Assembly: GCA_017404935.1 (NCBI GenBank)
Contig: JAFRBI010000009.1
Span: 62,001-126,000, forward strand
From: Candidatus Saccharimonadota bacterium
Lineage (GTDB): Bacteria > Patescibacteriota > Saccharimonadia > Saccharimonadales > Saccharimonadaceae
Direction: 5' to 3'
Length of the DNA stretch: 64,000 nucleotides
A program made the position numbers and the translations under genes. Each line of letters starts with the position of its first letter. Position 1 is the first letter of the stretch. Under the pieces are notes generated by a model that was not told where the DNA came from, searched no databases, and worked only from the letters and a program-made list of their open reading frames with translations. This document shows positions 24,752 through 33,835 of the stretch, in pieces.

Positions 24752-25984
24752 TCACATTTTGAGTTCTGCATATGCTTTTTTCAAAACTTCTAGCATATCT
24801 TCATAATCTTTTTCGCTGACGGCCGAGATTGGAGCGTAAATATAAATCACATTATCTACTACTTCTAAGCTGTAGCTTGGATTTTTACTATATAGATATT
24901 CCATAAATTTAGGATTTAGAAGTTCAAAAGCTGGCAAAGCGTCGCGAGAAGCCGCGTAGACTTCGTAGCGATCGTTAAATTCGTTCCATTCCATTTCGAA
25001 CTTTTCGTAAGATTTGTCGGGTTTTTTGCCAGAATTGAATTTGCGAGATTTTACAATTACACCAAGATAATCTTTTGGCACGTTGATTTGGCCGACAATA
25101 TAATAACTACCCACTGTACGACCAGGAGTTTCGGCGTAAGTGTAAAGTTGAATTAGAAGGTCGCCCCATTTGCCAATTACGTGGTTATTAATATCGGCAA
25201 TCTTCATACTGGCACCACCAAAGATTAAACCTCGCTTTGGCAGAGCATAGCGGCCCCAATCTGGGCTGTAGAATAGACTGTTCTCGTCGGCAAAGTTCGC
25301 AAGGGAACGAACGAGATGCGGGGCAGACTCAGTTGGTTGAGAAATGCCAGAAAGTTTAATGGTTTTGCCATCATAAACAAAGTCCCAAGTTTCTACTGCG
25401 TCTGAAACGTATTGGCTGTAAAGTTTGGTGCCGTCGTTTTCTATAACTTCGTCTAGACCAGCAAAACTAAATGCGATACGAAGATGTGCTGGTGTGCCAG
25501 TGTTTTCATTGACCGGGTCTAGGAGATAAACTTTTTTGACTTTAAGTTTAGAGACTTTGTTGGCACGATGAAGATTTTGTAATAATTCTAACATTAACTC
25601 GGCGTGTTTATAATAATGCGTAGTGGTGTATTTTTTGATGCTCTTGGTGTTAAAATCAGACCAATCGGCTTGGTAAGATTTGAAGATTTCTTCGGCCTGA
25701 CGGTGAATTTCTTTTTCTTCGGCAGTAGAATTGTAATCTTTGAAGCTAAGTTTTCTGCCACTTTTTACGCAGGCGAAAATTACAATTAAAACAATGGCGA
25801 TTGTAAATAGTCCGAGGATAGGGTCGGAATCACTAGACGAACTGGAAGAGCTAGAAGAACTGTGCGATGAGCTGTGGTAGGAGCCGCCCCCGCCACCTCC
25901 ACCGCCGCCGGATGAAGAACCGCCACCACCGGCAAAGCCAAATATGGCAATGGCAGCACTGATGACAATAGCAGCAATATTCAT
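24752..25984 (-). CDS. Membrane protein with Tim44-like and DUF3137-like regions
   Basis: 410 residues. An N-terminal hydrophobic segment (1-18) is followed by a Gly/Ser/His tract (18-52), then a second transmembrane helix (about 56-74). Residues 85-225 resemble the Tim44-like / calcium-activated-channel-associated NTF2-like domain (FKSYQADWSDFNTKSIKKYTT). Residues 270-410 resemble DUF3137 (YEVYAASRDALPAFELLNPKFMEYL). The function of such fusions is not established. TATAAT is 7 nt before the ATG (leaderless). The ATTATA at the extreme 3' end doubles as the -10 of the FISUMP leader. Confidence 0.65.
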   Translation of the reverse strand: MNIAAIVISAAIAIFGFAGGGGSSSGGGGGGGGGSYHSSSHSSSSSSSSSSDSDPILGLFTIAIVLIVIFACVKSGRKLSFKDYNSTAEEKEIHRQAEEIFKSYQADWSDFNTKSIKKYTTTHYYKHAELMLELLQNLHRANKVSKLKVKKVYLLDPVNENTGTPAHLRIAFSFAGLDEVIENDGTKLYSQYVSDAVETWDFVYDGKTIKLSGISQPTESAPHLVRSLANFADENSLFYSPDWGRYALPKRGLIFGGASMKIADINNHVIGKWGDLLIQLYTYAETPGRTVGSYYIVGQINVPKDYLGVIVKSRKFNSGKKPDKSYEKFEMEWNEFNDRYEVYAASRDALPAFELLNPKFMEYLYSKNPSYSLEVVDNVIYIYAPISAVSEKDYEDMLEVLKKAYAELKM

Positions 25985-26162
25985 ATATATTATTATACCA
26001 CTTCCTTACCATAATCGTTTTACAATTTTTTTTCAAAAATGTAAAAAATGTGCTACAATAGTTATAGAAAATAATAAATTCCATAGTTGACACAAGTCTA
26101 AAACAATGGTATTATAAATAAAAGTAATATAATTAACAGAGTTGGGCGAAGGGAAAAAATAA

Positions 26163-27191
26163 ATGGACCAAAATGCGGAAATCCTAAAAAAAGCAATTGC
26201 TGGAAGCCTCAAAATCGTAGAACAAGATCGCGAGAAAGAAATCATTTCAAGGCGATTTGGGCTAAAAGGCAGCAAAGAAACTCTTGAACAAATCGGTGAA
26301 ACATTATCTATTACTCGTGAACGTGTTCGCCAACTCGAAAAAGCAATCTTGATTCGTCTCCAAATTTCCGCAGAGGAGAACAAAATCCCAGAACTCATCG
26401 CCGCAGAAAAGATCTTGGTCCGTAATCTTACTGAAATGGGTAGAGTTGCTAGATTAGATGAGCTAGCATCTAAAATCTACGGCAAACCAGCCACTGGGGC
26501 CCAGCAAAATGGTATTTACTTTATTGCTACTTTTGCTAAAAATCTTACTGTAATTGAAGAAAACGACCGTTATTATAATGGTGTTGGTATCGCTGAATAT
26601 GGTGATGCTATAACTACTCGTGGCAAAGTAGATAAGATTGTTTCTACTATTTCTGCCAACAAACAGCCGATGACTCTAGATGAACTTGACAGCAAGTTAG
26701 ATTATGAGCATCCTGACCATATTAAAGCTGTTGCGTCAATCTCTAAACTCCTTGCCACTCTTAACGGTTTATGGGGTCTTGCTAAATGGCCAGCAGTAAA
26801 TCCAAAGAATATTCGCGATAAAATCTTCGTAATTCTCGAGACCAAGCACGAACCAATGCATTTTTCCGACATCGCTGAAGAAATTAAAAATTCCAATTTT
26901 AAGCGCAAAAATGTTACCGTGCAGGCTATTCACAACGAGCTCATCAAAGACCCACGTTTTATCTTAATCGGTCGTGGTATTTATGCACTTAGCACCTGGG
27001 GCTACAAGAAGGGAACTATCTCCGATATTATCGTTTCTATTCTAGAAAGGTCTGACAAGCCTCTTTCAAAAGAAGAAATCGTCAAGCAAGTTCTTAAAGT
27101 TCGCAAGGTCAAAGAAACTACGATTCTTTTGAATTTGCAGAACAAAAAGCTCTTCAAAAAAGTAGATAAAAATTCTTACGAAAAAGCATAG
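26163..27191 (+). CDS. Sigma-region-4-like and HARE-HTH regulator
   Basis: 342 residues. Residues about 18-75 (REKEIISRRFGLKG..ETLEQIGETLSITRERVRQLEKAI) are a sigma-70 region 4 helix-turn-helix almost identical in style to housekeeping sigma factors. There is no region 2, so it cannot be a complete sigma factor. Residues about 205-275 and 280-340 form HARE-HTH/RpoE-type winged helices (MHFSDIAEEIKN...VTVQAIHNELIKDPRFILIGRGIYAL and PLSKEEIVKQVLKVRKVKETTILLNLQ). It may bind -35 elements or RNA polymerase as a regulator. It is co-directional with, and 32 nt from, the TraG-like ATPase gene. Confidence 0.75.
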   Translation: MDQNAEILKKAIAGSLKIVEQDREKEIISRRFGLKGSKETLEQIGETLSITRERVRQLEKAILIRLQISAEENKIPELIAAEKILVRNLTEMGRVARLDELASKIYGKPATGAQQNGIYFIATFAKNLTVIEENDRYYNGVGIAEYGDAITTRGKVDKIVSTISANKQPMTLDELDSKLDYEHPDHIKAVASISKLLATLNGLWGLAKWPAVNPKNIRDKIFVILETKHEPMHFSDIAEEIKNSNFKRKNVTVQAIHNELIKDPRFILIGRGIYALSTWGYKKGTISDIIVSILERSDKPLSKEEIVKQVLKVRKVKETTILLNLQNKKLFKKVDKNSYEKA

Positions 27192-27223
27192 TTTTTATCT
27201 CTATTCTATGCTATAATTAAACT

Positions 27224-30172
27224 ATGGAAAACGTCATACATTTTATATTGATGCCGATTTTCTGGATACCGGTAGTAGGTATTTTGGCGTTTTTGACTTA
27301 TAAAAATTACAAAAAACTCAATAAACTTAAAGTTTTGAATGTAGATTCGGTGCTTCTCATGCTAGAAATTCCACGCACCAATGATAAGCAGGAGCTCGCG
27401 GCAGAGCAGTTATTTGCAAGCTTACACGGTATTTTGCGCGACAAAAGGGAACTAAAAAATTCTGGTGGTGTGCAGGAACATCTTTCTTTTGAAATTGTTT
27501 CTACTGCTGGGCAAATTCGGTTTTATGTATGGGTGCCAAAAGTTCTTCAAAGTTTTGTAGAAGGACAGATTTATGCGCAATACCCAACCGTGCAGATTTA
27601 CAAAATGGACGAAGATTATGCTGATGATCGCAGTAGATACCCAGTGTCTTATACTACTGAGCTTACTTTGACTGATAGCGATGCTTTGCCGATTAAAACT
27701 TTTGATTCTTTTGAGGTGGACCCTCTGGCAGGTATTACTGGGACTTTAGCCAAGCTAGACCCAGATCGCACCGAAGAAATGTGGATTCAGATTTTGGCAC
27801 GGCCAATTCCGGATGATTGGCATAAAACCACTACCGATAAATGGGTATCTGCCGTAAAATCAGGGAAGAAAGTACTGACTTCTGGCATTGATTGGACTTG
27901 GTTTGTTGAAGCCATTGGGGCCTTATTCCGTCCACCAGCTGGTGGCACTAATTCCGAAACCAAAGTGGAACTTTCTGAACGCGCCAAGGCCCAAATTGCT
28001 AAGGCCGAAGAAAAGGCTACCAAACTTGGTTTTGATGTAAAAATTCGTTTGGCTTATCTTGGCCAAAACGAAACTGATGCCAAACTTAATATGCAGGCCC
28101 TGGTTGGGACATTTAAGCAATATAATTCTACTTCAATTAACGGCTTCCAACAAAAAGGTGGCAGCTTTAATAAAAAAGATCTTGAGGCTTACAAAACTCG
28201 CGAGTTTTCGGACAATGGTTTTATTTTGAACATCTCCGAGCTAGCTTCGGTTTATCACTTGCCGCACACCTCGGTAGAGACGCCAAATATTGTCTGGGCT
28301 AACGCCAAAACTGCTGAGCCACCAGCCCAACTTCCAGTCTTAACTGGCGACAAAGCAATTGACGAAAATATCTCGGCCTTTGGTTTGACTAATTTCCGTG
28401 GCATTAATCATCAATTTGGTTTGCAGAGAATCGATCGGTCTCGCCATGTTTATATCATCGGGCAGACTGGGGCAGGGAAGAGCGGCATGTTGGAGCTTCT
28501 TGCGCTCTCTGATGTATTTTATAATCAAGGCTACTGTATTATCGACCCACATGGTGATTTCGCGATCGACAACCTCAAATTTATTCCTGAATCTCGTGTC
28601 CAGGACGTGGTATATTTCAACCCGGCCGATACGGCATTTCCGGTGGCATTTAACCCACTTGAGATTTCTGACCCGTCTAGAAAACCTAATATTTGCTCTG
28701 AAGTAATTGGCGTTTTAAAACGGATGTTTGGCGATTCTTGGGGCCCTCGACTCGAGCATATTCTTCGCTATACTCTACTTGCGCTTCTCGATCGTCCATC
28801 TACTACGCTACTTGATATTTCTAGAATGCTGACCGATAAAGAGTTTAGAAAAGAAACTCTAAATTACTGCCAAGATGTGACGGTTTTGCAGTTCTGGAAA
28901 CACGAGTTTGGACAGTGGAACGAAAAGCAGGTAAATGAGTCTATTGCGCCGGTATTAAATAAGGTGGGGGCTTTTACGGCTAATCCAATTATTAGAAATA
29001 TCATCGGGCAACCTAAATCTTCCTTTGATATTCGCCAGATTATGGACGAAGGCAAGATTTTAGTAGTAAATCTTTCTAAAGGTTTGATTGGTGAAGATAA
29101 CGCTTCTATTCTGGGTGCGTTTCTGGTTACCAAAGTCCAGCTCGCTGCGATGAGCCGATCTGATATCCCACGCGTCGAAGACCGTCGTCCGTTCTATCTT
29201 TACGTAGATGAGTTCCAAAACTTTGCTACTGATTCGTTTGCTGTGATTTTGTCTGAGGCTCGTAAATATGGCTTGAACTTAACCGTAGCCAACCAATATG
29301 TAGCCCAAATGACCGATTCGGTGCGTGATGCTGTATTTGGCAACGTCGGCACCACGATTTCGTTTAGAGTGTCGGCAGAAGATGCACCAATTTTAGTAAA
29401 GCAGTTTGAGCCAACTTTTGATGCTTCTGACCTCTTGCAGCTCAATAACCGCCACTTCGTGATTTCGATGATCATCAACGGCGAAAAGGTGCCTGCTTTC
29501 TCTGCTACTACCCTTTCGATTCCATCTTCGCCACAAGATAACTTTTCGGCTATCGTAGAATACTCTCGGGTGCGTTATGGTCGCCCACGCGAAGAAGTAG
29601 AGAAGGAAATTAAAGAGACGATTGAACAAGCAGAGAAGTATAAAGAAGAGCTTTCTAACTCTGGTAGAGCAGCTGGTAGTGCTCCGGTGTTTGCGCCGGT
29701 TTCCACCTCTGTTTCCACCTCTGTTCCCTCCCCTGTTATCTCCCCTGTTGATAAGATAGAAACTACCGAACAAAAACCGAACAAGAGGCCTCGCACGCCA
29801 CAAGGTGATTTTATGAAGGCCAAGCTCAGCCCTAATGCTGCTGAAGGCAAAGACCGTCCAGGCTTGAAAGATCTGGCAAAGTTAGCAGAACAAGTGGCAG
29901 GGAATGAAGACAAAGCCGAAAAAACAGGGAACGACAAGAAAGTAGGGAATGAGCCTAAAAAACCGAACAAGCATAAAAATAAGAATAAAAGACGGGGTAA
30001 AAAGGCTCTGAACCCTCATGTAAAGGTAGAATTTCAAGAGAAATCTGCGGCAAAAGTCCCAACTTCTAAGAGGCAAGCTTCCCCGGTTTCCCTATCCACC
30101 CCTGTTAGCAACCCTGATAACTATGAGTCGAAAGATGTTTCGGCCGATGGGTTTAAGGCAGCCAGAAAATAA
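27224..30172 (+). CDS. VirD4/TraG-like membrane-associated ATPase
   Basis: 982 residues. One N-terminal transmembrane helix (about 5-25), a region of about 370 residues typical of CPR homologues, then the motor domain. Walker A GQTGAGKS is near 415, IDPHGD follows, Walker B is LYVDEFQNF (about 665), and the sensor region is ANQYVAQM. Related ATPases couple substrates to type IV secretion channels or pilus-like machines. No VirB-type genes are adjacent. The C-terminal 170 residues are low-complexity: VSTSVSTSVPSPVISPV repeats and Lys-rich KPNKHKNKNKRRGKK. TATAAT is 6 nt before the ATG (leaderless). The substrate (DNA or protein) is unknown. Confidence 0.8.
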   Translation: MENVIHFILMPIFWIPVVGILAFLTYKNYKKLNKLKVLNVDSVLLMLEIPRTNDKQELAAEQLFASLHGILRDKRELKNSGGVQEHLSFEIVSTAGQIRFYVWVPKVLQSFVEGQIYAQYPTVQIYKMDEDYADDRSRYPVSYTTELTLTDSDALPIKTFDSFEVDPLAGITGTLAKLDPDRTEEMWIQILARPIPDDWHKTTTDKWVSAVKSGKKVLTSGIDWTWFVEAIGALFRPPAGGTNSETKVELSERAKAQIAKAEEKATKLGFDVKIRLAYLGQNETDAKLNMQALVGTFKQYNSTSINGFQQKGGSFNKKDLEAYKTREFSDNGFILNISELASVYHLPHTSVETPNIVWANAKTAEPPAQLPVLTGDKAIDENISAFGLTNFRGINHQFGLQRIDRSRHVYIIGQTGAGKSGMLELLALSDVFYNQGYCIIDPHGDFAIDNLKFIPESRVQDVVYFNPADTAFPVAFNPLEISDPSRKPNICSEVIGVLKRMFGDSWGPRLEHILRYTLLALLDRPSTTLLDISRMLTDKEFRKETLNYCQDVTVLQFWKHEFGQWNEKQVNESIAPVLNKVGAFTANPIIRNIIGQPKSSFDIRQIMDEGKILVVNLSKGLIGEDNASILGAFLVTKVQLAAMSRSDIPRVEDRRPFYLYVDEFQNFATDSFAVILSEARKYGLNLTVANQYVAQMTDSVRDAVFGNVGTTISFRVSAEDAPILVKQFEPTFDASDLLQLNNRHFVISMIINGEKVPAFSATTLSIPSSPQDNFSAIVEYSRVRYGRPREEVEKEIKETIEQAEKYKEELSNSGRAAGSAPVFAPVSTSVSTSVPSPVISPVDKIETTEQKPNKRPRTPQGDFMKAKLSPNAAEGKDRPGLKDLAKLAEQVAGNEDKAEKTGNDKKVGNEPKKPNKHKNKNKRRGKKALNPHVKVEFQEKSAAKVPTSKRQASPVSLSTPVSNPDNYESKDVSADGFKAARK

Positions 30173-30314
30173 CTAAATAAATAGTAGGGTATAAAACTAC
30201 TAAAAGTTTTAGTGGCTTGAAAAAAATGGTCGCGAAAAGCCACAACGTTAGTCGTTCAAACATACATACATCAAACGTCGCACAATATAGATTTCCAGAC
30301 ATTGAGGTTAAATC

Positions 30315-30342
30315 AAAAAGACGATAAGTTAATCGTCTTTTA
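30315..30342 (+). terminator. Intrinsic terminator after TraG-like gene
   Basis: AAAAAGACGAT-AAGTTA-ATCGTCTTTT. The stretch before it (30185-30270) also folds: ACTACTAAAA/TTTTAGT and GTGGCTT/AAGCCAC. Confidence 0.75.
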
Positions 30343-30408
30343 TAGGGGCGATATTCTACTTATGCTTAAAAAGCCAGGGGAGGAACAAATTTCGGAAATT
30401 AGTAGGGT

Positions 30409-30573
30409 GGCTTTAAACCAGTCATTTGCTTATCTGGACTTGATTTTTTAAGCACGTCATACACTGGGCCGCGGGCAGAACCGCCCTTCGGGCGAACCTG
30501 TCCGGGCCGTCAGGAATATACGTGTTAAAAATTCAAATCAATTTTATGATTCGCAACTAACTGGTTTAAAGCC
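30409..30573 (+). repeat. Hairpin element, copy 2, intergenic
   Basis: Outer arms GGCTTTAAACCAG (30409-30421) / CTGGTTTAAAGCC (30561-30573), then GACTTGATTTTTTAAGCACG / CGTGTTAAAAATTCAAATC, then the conserved GTCATACACTGG and CAGGAATATAC around the hairpin GGGCAG/CTGTCC with inner CGCCC-TTC-GGGCG. Same architecture as the xthA and priA copies, here in the 673-bp gap 30173-30845, which contains no gene. The rest of that gap is AT-rich with repeated CCCTATTT and CCCCTGTT motifs. Confidence 0.85.
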
Positions 30574-30845
30574 GTGTTCAGCCTGTAAAATTATTTTTAT
30601 AACCCCTAAATTTACCGCCACCCCTGTTACGTTGATCTGGGTCCGTGAAGTTTTCCACATTTGACTTTTTCCCTCGTTTATTTCCCTATTTGCTATTTTC
30701 CCCTGTTATTTTCTATATTTTTATTCCCTATTTTATGTGAAGTTTCCAAATTTACCGAACAAAAACCGAACAAGAAGAGAAGAAAATAGGGTACTTAACA
30801 GAGGTAAAACAGGGGTGAAATAGGGGTAAAATAGCCTTATCTTCC

Positions 30846-31445
30846 CTATTTCCAATAGGCTTTGCCATCTATACGTACATCGATATACTGAAAATCACCT
30901 ATTCCCTGCTGCCCAAGATAACGAAGCATTCTTTCGGTGTCTTCAGCAGTGACCCCTGAGCCTCTATCTATAGTGGTTTTAATAAAACCAGTGTAACCAT
31001 CTAAATAGACATCTACTTCCCTGATGGCGCCAGCTGGGACTACGGCTTTAACAGGGGTAATACTGAGGTCGCGAAGATCTGCCTCTAGCTGACCGATGTA
31101 TTCGCTCATACGATTAGTGATGCCAGAGGTAGTATTTTCGTTTATAATTTCTATGGTTGGTTTGTAAGTTTTTACTACGGTGGTAGGGGTAGTTTCGGCT
31201 TCGTTTTCGGCGCGATTTTTTAAGAAAACTGCTATAAGAATGGTCACAGTTATTGCGACTGCCATAAAAAGAACTACCGTAAAACCAACTCTAAAGGTTT
31301 GACGCTTTTTGACCTTTTTCTTGGCTTCGAGACGTTCTGAGGTGGTTTCGGGACGCTCGCGAGTGCTTGCGATAGTGCGCCCAGATTTGATGCGAGAATG
31401 TTTGTTGGCGCGCCTACGAGTTAATTTAGGTTCCTGATTTTCCAT
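30846..31445 (-). CDS. ftsQ: Divergent FtsQ/DivIB-like division protein
   Basis: 199 residues, shorter than classic FtsQ (about 250-280). A basic N-terminus of about 50 residues is followed by one transmembrane helix (about 52-75). The extracytoplasmic domain ends in TAEDTERMLRYLGQQGIGDFQYIDVRIDGKAYWK, matching the end of FtsQ proteins (helix, 'yIDlR..gkvyvk'). Its position directly after murG, with a 20-bp overlap, is the standard place for ftsQ. It would bridge FtsW/FtsI and the cytoplasmic divisome. The call rests on position and the C-terminal pattern. Confidence 0.65.
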   Translation of the reverse strand: MENQEPKLTRRRANKHSRIKSGRTIASTRERPETTSERLEAKKKVKKRQTFRVGFTVVLFMAVAITVTILIAVFLKNRAENEAETTPTTVVKTYKPTIEIINENTTSGITNRMSEYIGQLEADLRDLSITPVKAVVPAGAIREVDVYLDGYTGFIKTTIDRGSGVTAEDTERMLRYLGQQGIGDFQYIDVRIDGKAYWK

Positions 31446-32673
31446 CAGCTTCCTCCAGAATCAAATCGGCAAGACGGCTGGCTGCGTCTGAATGTGCCTC
31501 GGCGTGAAGATGCTCGGCGAGATCGGCACGCTCACGAGGGCTCCTTATTAGATGACGAATAGCATCTAAAAGTGCGGAAGGGTTTTTCATCATTTTGGAA
31601 TCGCTAACAACTAAAGCGGCGTTCGCGGCTTCGAGACGTTTAGCGTTTTCGGTTTGGTGACCGCCTGGCAGACGTTCAAACGGTACTAAAATTACAGCCT
31701 TTTGAAGCGAAGCTAACTCGGCAATGGTGGTGGCACCAGCACGAGAAACTATTACGTCGGCAGCGCCCATCAGTTCGTCCATCGTGGTATTAAACTCCCA
31801 CATTCTGAAGTTTGACTCGAGTGAGGCATGATCCCAGTTTTCGTATTTTTTGAGATCGAGCATATTTTCGTAATGTTTGCGGCCGGCAACGAGAGCTACG
31901 GAAGTAAATTGTAATAACTCTGGCAAAATCAGACGCGTGGTTTCGTTTAGATTTTCGGAGCCTTGAGAACCACCGGTGATTACTACAAGTGGTTTGTCTG
32001 GGCTAAAGGAAAAGGCTTTTTTGAGTTGCTCTTCTTTAAATAGACTTACGGCTTTGAATTCTGGAGCTACCGGAATCCCGGTATAAACGTAATTTTTGTG
32101 TTTTTCCATCGTTTCCTCGGATGGTGGCATACCAAAAGCAACCTTTTTGGCCTTTTTCATGAGAAGACGGTTGGCTAGACCAGCGACAGAATCGGACTCG
32201 TGAATAATATATGGAATACGAAATAGCTTAGCTACAATGCCAATAGGAAGACAAGTGTAACCACCTTTTAAGAAAATTACGTTAGGACGGTTAAACATTA
32301 ATCTGAAAAAGCTCATTATAAGGCCGCTTAAGAAACCTAGGAAGCCAAAGAGATTACCAAAAATCAGGTCTTTGACAGTGATATCAAAATGCACAAAATA
32401 ATCTCTAAAACTCCAACCGGCAAAACGATGGAACTTGCCGGCTAAGGTTCTTTTGACTCTAATAACTGGGCCTCTTCTTCCTTTTTTGGACTCGTAGCCT
32501 TCGGCCCAAGACACGCCGATTTCTGAACAAAGTTTGGTGACATTTTTAAAATATTTAAAATCGGTCCAAAATTCTACCTCGGTGCGAGGACGTTTTTCTA
32601 GAATTTCACGAATGACGGCGACGGCTGGAGTAATGTGACCCCCGCTGCCGCCCCCCACTACTAATATTTTCAT
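31426..32673 (-). CDS. murG: UDP-N-acetylglucosamine transferase MurG
   Basis: 415 residues from the ATG at 32673, which begins MKILVVGGGSGGHITPAVAV and is preceded by AGAGGGA; the frame is open further upstream but that part lies in ftsW. GGSQGSENLN and SRAGATTIAELASLQKAVILVPFERLPGGHQTENAKRLE are the GT28 donor-binding motifs. It adds GlcNAc to lipid I, making lipid II on the inner membrane face. The middle region has an insertion of about 40 residues near residues 70-110 compared with E. coli MurG. It overlaps ftsW by 68 bp and ftsQ by 20 bp. Confidence 0.95.
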   Translation of the reverse strand: MKILVVGGGSGGHITPAVAVIREILEKRPRTEVEFWTDFKYFKNVTKLCSEIGVSWAEGYESKKGRRGPVIRVKRTLAGKFHRFAGWSFRDYFVHFDITVKDLIFGNLFGFLGFLSGLIMSFFRLMFNRPNVIFLKGGYTCLPIGIVAKLFRIPYIIHESDSVAGLANRLLMKKAKKVAFGMPPSEETMEKHKNYVYTGIPVAPEFKAVSLFKEEQLKKAFSFSPDKPLVVITGGSQGSENLNETTRLILPELLQFTSVALVAGRKHYENMLDLKKYENWDHASLESNFRMWEFNTTMDELMGAADVIVSRAGATTIAELASLQKAVILVPFERLPGGHQTENAKRLEAANAALVVSDSKMMKNPSALLDAIRHLIRSPRERADLAEHLHAEAHSDAASRLADLILEEADGKSGT

Positions 32674-33832
32674 GCTTAATTCCCTCTCTACTAGTATAAC
32701 ACGAAAGTTGCAAAACAAGACCAATTGCGAAGGCAATAAAGACCATCGAGGTGCCACCATAAGATAGAAGTGGCAAGGTAATACCAGTAACTGGAACTAG
32801 CGCAGTCATTGCCATTATATTAACCACTACTTGAGCTAAGGTCCAAGAAAACACGCCTACGATGAAAAAACGGTTGTTGTCGTCTGGGGTGTGATCGGCA
32901 ACTTTAAGCATTCTAAGTAGCATAATACAAAAAACTGCGATCACTAAAAATAGCCCAACAAAACCGAAAGTCTCACCCATAATGGCAAAGACCGAGTCGT
33001 TGATAGATTCTGGAAGATAACCAGTGGCTTGGACAGAATTGCCAATGCCTACGCCAGCAAAACCACCAGCGCCGATGGCGAGCATAGCGTTGTCAATATG
33101 ATAGGTAGAATCTGATGATTCCCCACCGGTTAAAGTGGTAAACCAAGCATTAACGCGCTCCATACGGTGAGAAGATAGGGCCACCGAACCTACAGCTCCT
33201 ACTAATACAATCAATAGCATTAAAAGATACTGCCATTTTGGGACTTTGGAAACTAAAAGCATTCCAAAAATAATTGCCATCAAAGCTACGCCAGTGCCGA
33301 GATCGCCTTGTGCTACGACTACGAGCCCTAAAGATAACCCACAAACGATAATAAGTGGAAGCCAAAATTCTTTCGGGTCGCCGATTTTGCCTTCTTCCCT
33401 TTTTCTGGCAAGAAAATCTGCAAGATAAACCACGAGAGCGATTTTTAGAACTTCGGCTGGCTGGAAGCTGGTGCCACCAAACTGAAACCAACGACATTCA
33501 CCAAGCTCGCATTTAACGATAGATGAATGAGAAAGTGATAGAATCCATAGAAGCCCCGATAAAACTAACGCAAAAATAAGGAGTGGTTTAGCAAATTTTT
33601 TAATGTATTTATATGGAATAACTTTGAAAGCTAGAAAAAATGCAGCAAGCGACAAACCAACTGAACGAAGCTGCCCCAAGAAAAAATCGTTTGGACCGTA
33701 GTCGGTGCCGTAGGTAGTATTTAAAACGTTGGCACGCATTGGACCAATGGCATAGATTACAATTAACCCTAGCGCCATTAAACCTAGCGTGGTAAAAAGT
33801 ATCACGAGGTCCGACTTGTGTTTTCGGTTCAT
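32606..33832 (-). CDS. ftsW: Peptidoglycan glycosyltransferase FtsW (SEDS family)
   Basis: 408 residues with about ten transmembrane helices. WFQFGGTSFQPAEVLKIALVVYLADFLA, AQGDLGT, NAWF and the C-terminal TGITLPLLSYGGTSMVF are FtsW/RodA signatures. The SEDS protein polymerises lipid II during septation. The C-terminal tail (SSGGRQRGSHYSSRRRHS) is translated from sequence that also encodes the start of murG. It is preceded after 3 nt by mraY. Confidence 0.95.
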   Translation of the reverse strand: MNRKHKSDLVILFTTLGLMALGLIVIYAIGPMRANVLNTTYGTDYGPNDFFLGQLRSVGLSLAAFFLAFKVIPYKYIKKFAKPLLIFALVLSGLLWILSLSHSSIVKCELGECRWFQFGGTSFQPAEVLKIALVVYLADFLARKREEGKIGDPKEFWLPLIIVCGLSLGLVVVAQGDLGTGVALMAIIFGMLLVSKVPKWQYLLMLLIVLVGAVGSVALSSHRMERVNAWFTTLTGGESSDSTYHIDNAMLAIGAGGFAGVGIGNSVQATGYLPESINDSVFAIMGETFGFVGLFLVIAVFCIMLLRMLKVADHTPDDNNRFFIVGVFSWTLAQVVVNIMAMTALVPVTGITLPLLSYGGTSMVFIAFAIGLVLQLSCYTSREGIKHENISSGGRQRGSHYSSRRRHS

Positions 33833-33835
33833 TGT

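Noticed and set aside
27224-30172. Conjugative element around the TraG-like ATPase
   Set aside because: No relaxase, VirB or transfer genes are nearby; flanks are a regulator and the dcw cluster. Such solitary ATPases are usual in CPR chromosomes.
32674-32760. Longer MurG with 29 extra N-terminal residues
   Set aside because: The extension is only frame-open sequence within ftsW; the ATG at 32673 has a ribosome binding site and opens directly with the family N-terminus.
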